In this document: positions 51,601 through 58,094 of the stretch, in pieces
How the letters are laid out: the number at the start of each line of letters is the position of its first letter
Numbering within the stretch: position 1 is the stretch's first letter
Assembly (NCBI RefSeq): GCF_013386165.1
Contig: NZ_JACAOS010000018.1
Location: 471,382-535,381, forward strand
Direction of reading: 5' to 3'
DNA from: Pseudomonas gingeri
Lineage (GTDB): Bacteria > Pseudomonadota > Gammaproteobacteria > Pseudomonadales > Pseudomonadaceae
DNA length: 64,000 nucleotides
Made by a program: the position numbers and the translations under genes
The notes under the pieces: model-generated
Databases searched by the model: none
What the model saw: the letters and a program-made list of their open reading frames with translations, nothing else
What the model was told of the DNA's origin: nothing

Positions 51601-54382
51601 GGCCGGGCAACGCCTGGGCGAGCTGCCGATGCTCGCTGCTGCCGAGGCGCGGCAGACACTGCAAGAGTGGAACCAGACCCAGGTTGAGTATCCGGGCCCC
51701 TGGTGCCTGCACAGCCTGATCGAGGCCCAGGTGCAGCGCACGCCGGAGGCGCCGGCGCTGCTGTTCGACGGACAGCAACTGAGTTATCGCCAGCTCAATG
51801 TGCGGGCCAATCAGCTTGCCTATCGCTTGCGCGAGCGGGGTGTGGGGCCGGATGTGCTGGTGGGCATTGCCGCCGAGCGCAGCCTGGAGATGGTGATCGG
51901 CCTGGTGGCGATCCTCAAGGCCGGCGGTGCCTATGTGCCGCTGGACCCTGAATATCCCCGCGAGCGCCTGGCCTACATGATCGAGGACAGTGGCATCGAC
52001 CTGTTGCTGACCCAGCGCCATTTGCTCGAGACCCTGCCGATCCCGGCCCATGTGCGCAGCCTGTGCCTGGATGTTCCCGAGCCGGTGAGCGCCAGCGAGG
52101 AGAATCCGCGCAACCTGACCTTGCCGGACCATCTGGCCTATGTGATCTATACCTCGGGCTCCACCGGACGGCCGAAGGGCGCCGGTAACAGTCATCGCGC
52201 GCTGTACAACCGCCTGGCCTGGATGCAGAAGGCCTATGACCTGAAAGCCCACGACACGGTCCTGCAAAAGACCCCGTTCAGCTTCGACGTTTCGGTCTGG
52301 GAGTTCTTCTGGCCGCTGTTGACCGGCGCCCGCCTGGCCATCGCCAAGCCGGGCGAGCACCGTGATCCGCAGCAACTGATGCAGAGCATCGAGCGTTATC
52401 AGGTCAGCACCCTGCATTTCGTGCCGTCCATGTTGCAGGTGTTCATGGCCGGGCTGGACGTGGAGCGCTGCGCCAGTATCCGGCGCCTGGTGTGCAGTGG
52501 CGAGGCGCTGCCGGCCGAGTCGTCCCAGGAGGTGTTGAAGCGTCTGCCCCAGGCGGCGTTGTACAACCTCTATGGCCCGACTGAAGCGGCCATTGATGTG
52601 ACCCACTGGACCTGTACGCCTGATGACAAGTTGAGCGTGCCGATCGGCCAACCGATCGACAACCTCAAGACCCACGTGCTGGACAACGGCCTGTTGCCGG
52701 CTGCGTTCAGTGCCGCGGGTGAGTTGTACCTCGGCGGCGTCGGTCTGGCGCGGGGTTATCACCGCCGTCCGGCGTTGACCGCCGAGCGTTTTGTCCCGGA
52801 CCCCTTCGACGAGCAGGGCGGCCGCTTGTATCGCACCGGCGACCTGGCCCGTTATCGCGACGCGGGGGTAATCGAGTACGCCGGGCGTCTCGATCATCAG
52901 ATCAAGATTCGCGGTCTGCGGGTGGAACTGGGCGAGATCGAGGCCCGGTTGCAGGAGCACCCTGGTGTGCGCGAAGCCAATGTCATCGATATCGATGGAC
53001 CGCTGGGCAAACAACTGGTCGCCTATCTGGTGCCGGTCGACCTCGATCTGGTCGAAGCCGGGTCGTTGGGACAAGGCCCGTTGCGTGATGCACTCAAGGC
53101 TCATCTCAAGGCGCAATTGCCGGAGCATATGGTGCCGGCTCATCTGGTGCTGCTGGCATGCATGCCGCTGAGCCCGAACGGCAAGCTGGATCGGCGCGCA
53201 TTACCGGCGCCGGATGTGAATGCCTCGGGGCCAGCTTACCGCGCCCCGCGTACCGAACTGGAGCAGCGCCTGGCGGCTATCTGGGCCCAGGTGCTGGAGG
53301 TCGAGCAGGTCGGGCTGGATGACAACTTCTTCGAGCGCGGCGGTCACTCGCTGCTGGTGATCGCCCTGGTCGGGCGTCTGCGGGAGGCGTTTGAGGTGAC
53401 GATCAAGTTGCATGATTTCCTCTTGCTGCCGAACCTGGAAGCGCTGGCGGATTTCCTGCGGGAAGGGGAGGCCCGGCTCAAGTCGCCGGTGATCGCCATG
53501 AACGCCTGCCGCAACGCTAACAGTCCACTGTTCTGCCTGCCGCCAGGTGGCGGTGGGGCCTACGCCTACTATCCGCTGGCCGGGACCCTGGGCAACCAGC
53601 GCCGGGTCTATGGGCTGGTCAACAAGAGTTATGTGGTGCCGGGTTGGTTCGATGAGTCCTGGGACGGCATGGTTGCCTACTACCTGGAGCAGATCCGCGC
53701 CACTCAACCTCAGGGGCCGTATAACCTGCTGGGCTGGTCGTTGGGTGGGGCGTTGGCCATCGAGGTCGCCCAGCGTCTTGAACAGGCCGGTGAGCGGGTG
53801 AGTTTTGTCGGGCTGGTGGATTCGCTGATGCCCCGTGGTATCGAGGAGCAGGCGACCGAGCCTGAAGCGGAGGCTGCTGCGCAAATTGAGGAGCCTGGGC
53901 TGTATGGCCCGTTGTTGAGCAGCCTGCTGGCCTTTGTGCCGGGGCTTGATGAGGCGACGGTGCTGGGGTTCCTGGAGCAGGCGCGTGCCAGTTTGAGTGA
54001 TGAACAGGCGGTGGTCGAGCGGGTGATCGAACTGGTGGCCGAGGAGGGTGGGGTGAGTGTCGAGCGCTTGCGCGAGATCCACCGCGATATCGCCCTGCAG
54101 GATGAGATCGAGACCGGCTATCGCCTGCTGCATGCCAACGCGCTGTTGAGCGAAGCCTTCAGCCTGAAACCGCTGGCGGTGAAGGTCGATTGCTGGTGGG
54201 CCACGGGGAGCCGCACTGTCGAGCAGATCCACGAGGCCGAGGCGCGGTTGCTGCGCGAGTGTTCGATCAACGGCCTGGCAGGTTCCCGGGTGCTGGAGGA
54301 GAGCCATGACAGTGTCATCCTCAGTCCGGCGTTGTTGAATGCGGTGCTGGAGTGCCTGGCCGAGGGGGAGGGCCGGGACTAA
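45650..54382 (+). CDS. Terminal pyoverdine peptide synthetase (C-A-T-E / C-A-T-TE): D-Asp then Ser, release
   Basis: A 2910-residue NRPS, ATG 1 nt after the previous stop. Module 1: C (HHIISDGWS about 183), A (about 662), GGDS-type T (about 1049) and E (HHLAVDGVSW about 1232). Module 2: a D-accepting C (VYPLSPMQQG about 1570, HHILLDGWS about 1701), A (about 2167), and T with FFERGGHSLL (about 2561). A thioesterase has GWSLGG at about 2694, Asp in LVDSLMPRG and His in EESHDSVIL. Pocket 1 reads D-L-T-K-V-G-H-V-G-K (Asp). Pocket 2 reads D-V-W-H-V-S-L-I-D-K (Ser). The gene therefore completes the chain with D-(hydroxy)Asp-Ser and releases it, perhaps with cyclisation. A single REP unit is read in frame at about 213-221. 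It holds the role of PvdD in P. aeruginosa. Confidence 0.92.
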   Translation: MEITTAQRIARRFVGLPLDQRRQILEKMQAGGQSFRLLPIAVTRHEVAKIPLSYAQQQMLILWQLEPDNSAYNVPMAVRLSGELDEAALGRALERLIQRHESLRTRFVSVEGEFHQEILEQSAVSLVRVEVAPAAGETQEERVKALVGAELSAPFDLLEGPLLRVRLFRLSGTEHVLTLCMHHIISDGWSGEVLVREFIRFYLSEHTNTPAPVGAGLPAMASVNPLAELPIQYADFAIWQRAWLEAGEGERQLAYWKEQLGEEHPLLELPLDHERPLQPSYRGAMVHSDLSPTLSAQLKTLARQNGQTLFMLSLAALAVVLSRYSGQADIRIGAPNAGRSREELEGLIGFFINTQVLRVQVDERATSRQLLEQVKQVVTGAQSHQELPFEQLVEALAPERHLGINPLFQVKINQNVLAAPAAGDKAQGLSVEAFAIDVADARFDLALDFTDTAQGVEASFTYATDLFEAATIERIAASWRQVLEQLARAADQPLLEHAGTAADPIVHQAASLPCSDFLALWEQGRQIGHGQPALHAAGQSIDYDELERRSNRLAHYLQAQGIGNGDVIALCQERSLEWVTGLLAVLKTGAIYLPLDTAQPSERLQQLLKDSAATLLMHAPGDDKSAGLGVCPVLAHDPGQWADYSAETLATKVQPEQPAYIIYTSGSTGQPKGVLISHRALANYVQALLQRLELAPGASMALVSTIAADLGHTQLFGALASGRPLHLMAAEHAFDPDGFATYMAEHQVDVLKIVPSHLQGLLQAARAADVLPRQLLVLGGEASPWGLIEQIRRLAPACRIVNHYGPTETTVGILTHEVEERLAGCRTVPVGRPLANDQARVLDAWLNPVAERVAGELYLGGAGLAQGYLGRAALTAERFVPDPESLHGERLYRAGDRARVSDGRVEYLGRADDQVKIRGYRVEPGEVAQVLQGLEGVREAVVLALPLDSDESRLQLVAYCVPEAGTELAVETLRQSLLAELPEYLVPAHIVALERLPLTANGKLDKRALPKPGAVSKRYTAPVGEIEEKLAAVWADVLKLERVGSSDNFFELGGDSILSLQIIARAKRQGIKLSPRQLFEKQTIAQLASVARLIEKKAEVVETVQGSLPLLPIQARFFELDIPQRQHWNQALMLEPSTTLDPAHLRSALYLLIERHEALRLSFERQDGHWQASFRGAAAVDPLWVHELDDPARLTELADEAQRSLDLKQGPLLRVLLVNLPQGQQRLLLVIHHLAVDGVSWRVLLEDLQQAYTALAAGQAPALAPRSSSLKAWAEHVQAYAQGPVLKAERDYWLQSLGPLDAELPRDNPLGANTRRQVRYARSHLGKDLTQQLLKVAPAAYRTQVNDLLLTALAQVLCAWSGQASALIQLEGHGREDLFEDLDLSRTVGWFSSLFPLRLTPRGELGASICQIKEQLRTVPNKGIGYGILRYLGDAETVAALQALPEARVTFNYLGQFDAEAAPGQRALLTPAADDSGASQSEDAPLGNWLSLNGQVYDGQLQLDWSFSGEVYRAETIERLAVAYEQVLGEVIAHCLRDEHQGVTPSDFPLAGLSQLQLKRLPVAARDIEDVYPLSPMQQGMLFHSLSAPDSGNYLNQMRVDVTGLDVPRFRAAWQAAIERHEALRARFAEGSGQPLQVIRKTEALAFAEHDLRGRDGLEALLAGQAEADLQRGFDLARDPLLRLTVLRTAEQRYHLIYTNHHILLDGWSSARLLGEVLEHYNGQTVTPPASRLRDYIQWLQRQDSAADQRFWTEQMAAFDEPTRLVQAFKAGGVADAQGYGEYRQTLDAAQTLHLGEFAREQRVTLNTLVQAAWLLLLQRYTGQRSVTFGATVSGRPADLPGVEEQLGLFINTLPVLGSPGPELQVGDWVQQVQARNLALREHEHTPLYAIQRWAGWSGEALFDTLLVFENYPTSEVLEQGADNGLAFSGLQTREQTHYPLTLVVEVGEVMSVDYRYARQQLSDGAVAQLAGHFEHLLLALAESAGQRLGELPMLAAAEARQTLQEWNQTQVEYPGPWCLHSLIEAQVQRTPEAPALLFDGQQLSYRQLNVRANQLAYRLRERGVGPDVLVGIAAERSLEMVIGLVAILKAGGAYVPLDPEYPRERLAYMIEDSGIDLLLTQRHLLETLPIPAHVRSLCLDVPEPVSASEENPRNLTLPDHLAYVIYTSGSTGRPKGAGNSHRALYNRLAWMQKAYDLKAHDTVLQKTPFSFDVSVWEFFWPLLTGARLAIAKPGEHRDPQQLMQSIERYQVSTLHFVPSMLQVFMAGLDVERCASIRRLVCSGEALPAESSQEVLKRLPQAALYNLYGPTEAAIDVTHWTCTPDDKLSVPIGQPIDNLKTHVLDNGLLPAAFSAAGELYLGGVGLARGYHRRPALTAERFVPDPFDEQGGRLYRTGDLARYRDAGVIEYAGRLDHQIKIRGLRVELGEIEARLQEHPGVREANVIDIDGPLGKQLVAYLVPVDLDLVEAGSLGQGPLRDALKAHLKAQLPEHMVPAHLVLLACMPLSPNGKLDRRALPAPDVNASGPAYRAPRTELEQRLAAIWAQVLEVEQVGLDDNFFERGGHSLLVIALVGRLREAFEVTIKLHDFLLLPNLEALADFLREGEARLKSPVIAMNACRNANSPLFCLPPGGGGAYAYYPLAGTLGNQRRVYGLVNKSYVVPGWFDESWDGMVAYYLEQIRATQPQGPYNLLGWSLGGALAIEVAQRLEQAGERVSFVGLVDSLMPRGIEEQATEPEAEAAAQIEEPGLYGPLLSSLLAFVPGLDEATVLGFLEQARASLSDEQAVVERVIELVAEEGGVSVERLREIHRDIALQDEIETGYRLLHANALLSEAFSLKPLAVKVDCWWATGSRTVEQIHEAEARLLRECSINGLAGSRVLEESHDSVILSPALLNAVLECLAEGEGRD
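46286..46310. repeat. Single REP unit inside the fourth NRPS gene (C domain)
   Basis: GTAGGAGCTGGCTTGCCAGC begins at 46286. The unit is read in frame as VGAGLPAMAS between FIRFYLSEH and LPIQYADFA, a surface-loop position of the condensation domain. Confidence 0.85.
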
Positions 54383-54410
54383 ACGTTGGCTGATCGATTC
54401 AGATTAGGCA

Positions 54411-54437
54411 GGGGGAGCACAGCTCCCCCTTTTTTTT
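54411..54437 (+). terminator. Rho-independent terminator of the NRPS operon
   Basis: GGGGGAGC, a 3-nt loop (ACA) and GCTCCCCC form a perfect 8-bp stem followed by eight or more T. It lies 29 nt after the stop of the last NRPS gene. Confidence 0.93.
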
Positions 54438-54493
54438 CGAGCGAAGATGGGTGCAGAGGTGCAACCGATATAACCGGAACAGCAGCGCAAGGA

Positions 54494-54769
54494 TCAGGGA
54501 TATTCGCGACGAGCGTGCAGGACACGCAGCACATCGATGCATTCAGCACCGATCTGGTAGACCACCAGGTAGTTCGGATGTACCACGCATTCGCGAGAGC
54601 CGAGTACCCGGCCGGGTCGGAACAAGTAGGGGGCAGAGGGAAGACCTTCAACTGTTCTCAGGATCACGCTATGCAGCGCTTCGGCTGCGAGGGGATTGCG
54701 CTCGTCGATGAAGTCAATAATTTCCACCAAGTCATGGGTGGCTTCTTCAGTCCAACGGACGGTTTGCAC
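54494..54769 (-). CDS. RelE/ParE-family toxin of a type II toxin-antitoxin pair
   Basis: A 91-residue protein with the ParE/RelE layout: VRWTEEATHDLVEIIDFI at the start, a central RPGRVLGSRECVVHPNYLVVYQI core and IDVLRVLHARREYP at the end. It overlaps the upstream antitoxin gene by 23 nt. Such toxins act on gyrase (ParE) or ribosome-bound mRNA (RelE); the C-terminal LRVLHARR is seen in both groups, so the target is undecided. It sits between the convergent NRPS-operon terminator and fpvA. Confidence 0.82.
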   Translation of the reverse strand: MQTVRWTEEATHDLVEIIDFIDERNPLAAEALHSVILRTVEGLPSAPYLFRPGRVLGSRECVVHPNYLVVYQIGAECIDVLRVLHARREYP

Positions 54770-54947
54770 GGGCCTTCCTGCGTTCCATCAAGGCAGACTG
54801 GACCTTTGCCATCGCTTCATCATGAGGAAGGCGAGGTTTTTCACTGTTCATGGCTTCCAGTACTTTGGCGCGGAACCAGTGGTCATAGTGGGTCGCCTGC
54901 TCGTCAGTCTCGAATTCAGACACGATCGGTGAAAGCTGAGCGCTCAT
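54747..54947 (-). CDS. Antitoxin partner of the RelE/ParE-like toxin
   Basis: 66 residues from the ATG at 54947, which follows GGAGACCGCCCC; the frame is open nine codons further up but without a better ribosome site. The sequence is charged and partly disordered-looking (VSEFETDEQATHYDHWFRAKVLEAM), with a predicted C-terminal helix and a basic tail. It resembles RelB/StbD-like antitoxins in size and position, but I do not recognise a specific DNA-binding motif. The assignment rests mainly on the overlap with the toxin gene. Confidence 0.72.
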   Translation of the reverse strand: MSAQLSPIVSEFETDEQATHYDHWFRAKVLEAMNSEKPRLPHDEAMAKVQSALMERRKARANRPLD

Positions 54948-55249
54948 GGGGCGGTCTCCGGATGGATTTGCCACAGTCTACCCCTTTCACAATCAGTGAA
55001 GGGAGTCTCGTGGTCGGGAAGTCAACCCAAGATCGATATCCTCTCCAGGATGATTCGATCAGGTTTAAAACGTAACGAATCGCCAAACCCGTGTCGCCAA
55101 TAAGGGCGACGGCCGGACTATAGGCCGCAGGTTTCTGTCGATGCAAGAGGGTGAATTGTTACTGATCGTTCTTCCTTCTGAAGGTGGGACAGAAGGAGAA
55201 ACCTTGAGCTTGCGAGGGGAGGCACCTCGAAGTCATCACGTCAGGGAAG
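54948..55249. other. Intergenic region upstream of the toxin-antitoxin pair
   Basis: About 300 nt between the antitoxin start and the fpvA 3' end. It contains the presumed antitoxin promoter and a small hairpin (GTCGCC-AATAAG-GGCGAC at about 55097-55114). I see no convincing gene, PvdS box or REP. Confidence 0.4.
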
Positions 55250-55272
55250 GCGACCGCCGTTGCGGCGGTCGC
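55250..55272 (-). terminator. Hairpin at the 3' end of fpvA
   Basis: GCGACCGCC, a 5-nt loop and GGCGGTCGC give a perfect 9-bp stem 9 nt after the fpvA stop. The following bases on the minus strand are only moderately T-rich (CTTCCC). Such GC-rich stems are common terminators in Pseudomonas. Confidence 0.65.
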
Positions 55273-55281
55273 TCCTGGAGA

Positions 55282-57726
55282 TCAGAAGTCCGTGCGGATG
55301 GTCAGCATGTAGGTCCGTGGGTCACCGTAGAAGTTACCACGGCCCAGTTCACCTACCGACTTGTAGTAGACCTTGTCGAAGACGTTCTTCACGTCCAGGC
55401 CGACTTTCCAGTTCTTGTTGATCTTGTACGACGCCAGGGCATCCCAGACCGCCCGCCCGCCGTTGGAGACGGTTGGCCCATAGACAGTCGTCGAGTAACC
55501 GCTCTGTGCCGAGACCCCACCGCCCACGGTCAGGCGGTTCCAGTCGCCTTGCAGGTTGTAGGTGGTGGAAGCCCGCAGCAGATGCTTGGGCGTCTGGTAG
55601 TCGGTCGGGCCACCGGTGCTCGAGTCGGTGACGTTGAAGGTATAACCGCCAGCCACCTGCCAGCCCGGCAGCACCTCGCCGCTGGCTTCCAGCTCGTAAC
55701 CTTTGCTGCGTTGAACGGTGCCACCGATGTAGCAGCTCTGGCCGAAGCTGAGCGGGCAGAGTGTGTTTCCAGCATTCGGATCCGTCACCGCAACGTTTTT
55801 CTGCTTGATGTAGAACACCGCCGCCGAGACATTCAGGCGGCCGTCATACAGCTCGCCCTTGACGCCGGTTTCATAGTTGGTGCCGATGGCCGGGTCCAGC
55901 AGGCTGCCGCTGACGGTACGGTATTCGCTTTGCGGCAGGAAAATATCCGCGTAGCTGGCGTACCAGGACCACTTGTCGTTGAAGTCATAGATCAGGCCAG
56001 CAAAGGGTGTGAACTGGCCATTCTGGCTGTTCGATTGCTTCTCAGCGGTATACGCGTTCTTGGTCTGGTACTCGTACCAGGACAGCCGTCCACCCAGCAC
56101 CAGGCTCAGATCTTGCGTCAGATGCAGGCGGGTGTTGCCGTAGACGCCGTAGCGTCGGGTTTCGTCGTCGGTGATCTGGTCCCAGCCGCTGCGCAGTGGC
56201 TCGGCAACGGCATTGTGGTCTGGGTCGAATACATCGATCGGGGTGTCCAGGTCGATGTCGGTTTCCTTGGAGCGCAGTCTCTGGTCCGACCAGTTGGCCC
56301 CGATCATCACCGAGTGCTCCAGGCCAAAGGCGCTGAAGTTGCCGGTGAGGTTGGTATCCAGACCGTTGCTGACTACGGAGTCCTGGCGAAACAGCGCGTC
56401 GACCAGCGTTGATCCCGCGCCTGTGACCGGATTGATGCTGCCGCGTGGCAAGGCCGCCTGTTGATCGAAGGAGCCCTGGCTATGGGTTACCGAGGTCTTG
56501 CTCTTCCAGTCTTCGTTGAAGCGGTGTTCCAGCTCGGCGAAGACTTCGGTCTGCTGGTTCTCGTGCCGGTTCCAGTTCTGGGTCAGCGACGTGGCACGGG
56601 AGATCCCCAGGGCCTGGCCATTGCTGTAGCGCGGCAGGCCGAAGATCGAGTAGCCGTTGGTCACGCTGGTCTGGTTGCGCAGGCCCACGGACAGCGTGTT
56701 GTCATCGTTCAGGTCGGCTTCGACGATGCCATAGAACACCGGTTTGCGGCTGCTGGCGGAGTCATAGAAGTAGTGCCGGTCCTCGTAGGCGACCACCATG
56801 CGCCCGCGCACCGAGCCCGAGTCGTTGAGGCGCCCGGTGGCATCGAGGTCGGTGCGGTAGAAGTCGTTTGAGCCGATGCGGGTGGTGATGGAGTAGTGCG
56901 GGTCGGCGCTCGGCCGTTTGCGCACCAGATTCACCGCGCCGCCGGGGTTGCCGTTGCCCACCAGCAGGCCGGCGGCGCCACGGAGGATTTCCACGCGGTC
57001 GAACACCGCGGTATCCGGGGTGATCCAGCCGGTAGGGCTGTAGGACAGGCCGGGTACGCCGTCGATCATGTAGGCGTCGGCACCCAGCTCGAAGCCCCGG
57101 GAGTTGTATTGGTTGTCGCCGAAGTTGCGGCTCGACAAGGTGATGCCGGTGGCCTGGTCCATCACCTGGTCGAGGGAGGTGAGGTTCTTGTCGTCCATTT
57201 GCTGGCGAGTCACCACGGTGACCGACTGCGGGGTTTCGCGCAGGGTCTGGGCGGTCTTGCCAATGGTCACCGCACCCGTGGTGTAGGAGCCGGTACCGTC
57301 GGTGTTGCTGCCCAGGGCCTGGCCACTGACGTTGGTGGCGGCCAGGGTCAAGCCTGAACCCTTGGCGGCGGCGGTGTCGCTCAGGGTCAGGGTGTCGCCC
57401 TGCAGGTTGTAGTCGACGCCGGTGTTTTTCAGCAACTCGCTGGCGGCCTGGCCTGGGGTAAACACGCCTTTGACCGGCGCACCGCGCAGACCCTGGACCC
57501 GCTCAGGGTTGTACAGAATCTGGATATTGCCCTGGCGCCCCAGTTCCTGCAGGGCGGTACCCAACGGCTGGGCGCTGATGTTGAATTCGAACTCCTGGGC
57601 CTGGACCTGAGCCGCCAACGGTAGTGCCAGCGCCATCCCCATGACGGCCAGCGAAGGTGGCGAGCAGAACAGCTGGCGAACCAGCAACGCTTTGCTCAAG
57701 GGTGTGAGTCGGTGTTGTTTTGGCAT
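55282..57726 (-). CDS. fpvA: FpvA, TonB-dependent ferripyoverdine receptor with signalling domain
   Basis: An 814-residue outer-membrane receptor. Signal peptide about 1-43 (ends QVQAQ-E). The N-terminal signalling (STN) domain, about 46-115, begins FEFNISAQPLGTALQELGRQ and has ILYNPERVQGL, as used to relay ligand binding to an anti-sigma factor. The plug domain follows (TPQSVTVVTRQQM, GFELGADAYMIDGVPG), then a 22-strand-type barrel ending in aromatic F (MLTIRTDF). The signalling domain implies FpvR/FpvI-type partners, which are not in this window. It lies next to pvdE and transports the pyoverdine made here; exact ligand matching is inferred from the linkage. Confidence 0.93.
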   Translation of the reverse strand: MPKQHRLTPLSKALLVRQLFCSPPSLAVMGMALALPLAAQVQAQEFEFNISAQPLGTALQELGRQGNIQILYNPERVQGLRGAPVKGVFTPGQAASELLKNTGVDYNLQGDTLTLSDTAAAKGSGLTLAATNVSGQALGSNTDGTGSYTTGAVTIGKTAQTLRETPQSVTVVTRQQMDDKNLTSLDQVMDQATGITLSSRNFGDNQYNSRGFELGADAYMIDGVPGLSYSPTGWITPDTAVFDRVEILRGAAGLLVGNGNPGGAVNLVRKRPSADPHYSITTRIGSNDFYRTDLDATGRLNDSGSVRGRMVVAYEDRHYFYDSASSRKPVFYGIVEADLNDDNTLSVGLRNQTSVTNGYSIFGLPRYSNGQALGISRATSLTQNWNRHENQQTEVFAELEHRFNEDWKSKTSVTHSQGSFDQQAALPRGSINPVTGAGSTLVDALFRQDSVVSNGLDTNLTGNFSAFGLEHSVMIGANWSDQRLRSKETDIDLDTPIDVFDPDHNAVAEPLRSGWDQITDDETRRYGVYGNTRLHLTQDLSLVLGGRLSWYEYQTKNAYTAEKQSNSQNGQFTPFAGLIYDFNDKWSWYASYADIFLPQSEYRTVSGSLLDPAIGTNYETGVKGELYDGRLNVSAAVFYIKQKNVAVTDPNAGNTLCPLSFGQSCYIGGTVQRSKGYELEASGEVLPGWQVAGGYTFNVTDSSTGGPTDYQTPKHLLRASTTYNLQGDWNRLTVGGGVSAQSGYSTTVYGPTVSNGGRAVWDALASYKINKNWKVGLDVKNVFDKVYYKSVGELGRGNFYGDPRTYMLTIRTDF

Positions 57727-57757
57727 TGTGTCTGCTCTTATCTAAATTGCTGGAGAA

Positions 57758-57781
57758 GCGAGTGAGAATTTTTTGCATTTG
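57758..57781 (-). promoter_or_regulatory. Weak PvdS/ECF-like promoter candidate of fpvA
   Basis: On the minus strand CAAAT, 16 nt, CGC: one mismatch in each half of TAAAT-N16-CGT, correct spacing, ending 31 nt before the fpvA ATG. It could serve PvdS or an FpvI-type sigma factor. Confidence 0.35.
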
Positions 57782-57824
57782 AAATAAAGACGTACGAGGT
57801 CGACGAAGACGGAAAAGAAAAGTG

Positions 57825-57872
57825 AAAAAAAAGTGAAAAAGATCACGACGCAGGGGCCTGCGATCTTTTTTT
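57825..57872 (-). terminator. Probable terminator between pvdE and fpvA
   Basis: On the minus strand AAAAAGATCGCAGG pairs imperfectly with CCTGCG...GATCTTTTT, followed by a T-rich run (CACTTTTTTTTCAC). Its position after pvdE and before fpvA suggests the two are separate transcripts. Confidence 0.5.
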
Positions 57873-57954
57873 GCAGGAGCCGGCTTGCTGGCGATGGCGT
57901 CCGCAAGAACACCACCAGGCTCAAGGGCCTCATCGCTGGCAAGCCAGCTCCTAC
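57873..57954. repeat. REP pair downstream of pvdE (a)
   Basis: GCAGGAGCCGGCTTGCTGGC at 57873 with an inverted partner (GCTGGCAAGCCAGCTCCTAC) ending at 57954, in the pvdE-fpvA gap. Confidence 0.88.
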
Positions 57955-57999
57955 AGGGGGTTGGGGCAACACGATAGTTTTGTGGTGAGACGCGATCCT

Positions 58000-58079
58000 G
58001 TAGGAGCCGGCTTGCCGGCGATGGCGTCCGCAAGAACACCGCCAGGCTAAGGCCTCATCGCCGGCAAGCCGGCTCCTAC
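58000..58079. repeat. REP pair downstream of pvdE (b)
   Basis: GTAGGAGCCGGCTTGCCGGC at 58000 with its complement ending at 58079, only 16 nt from the pvdE stop. Its interior is nearly identical to that of the neighbouring pair (GCGTCCGCAAGAACACC), so the two arose by local duplication. Confidence 0.88.
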
Positions 58080-58094
58080 ACGTGAGGTTGGGGG

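Noticed and set aside
53330..53360. Leu-to-Arg change in the last carrier motif (FFERGGHSLL).
   Set aside because: The phosphopantetheine Ser and GGHS core are intact, and variation at this position is unlikely to inactivate the domain.
55141..56412. Plus-strand open frame antisense to fpvA.
   Set aside because: It is antisense to a gene with full receptor architecture and shows no domain of its own.
57873..58079. Two consecutive palindromic repeats of similar spacing, considered as a CRISPR-like array.
   Set aside because: They are REP pairs: alternating orientation, no constant direct repeat with unique spacers, and the same units occur scattered across the window.
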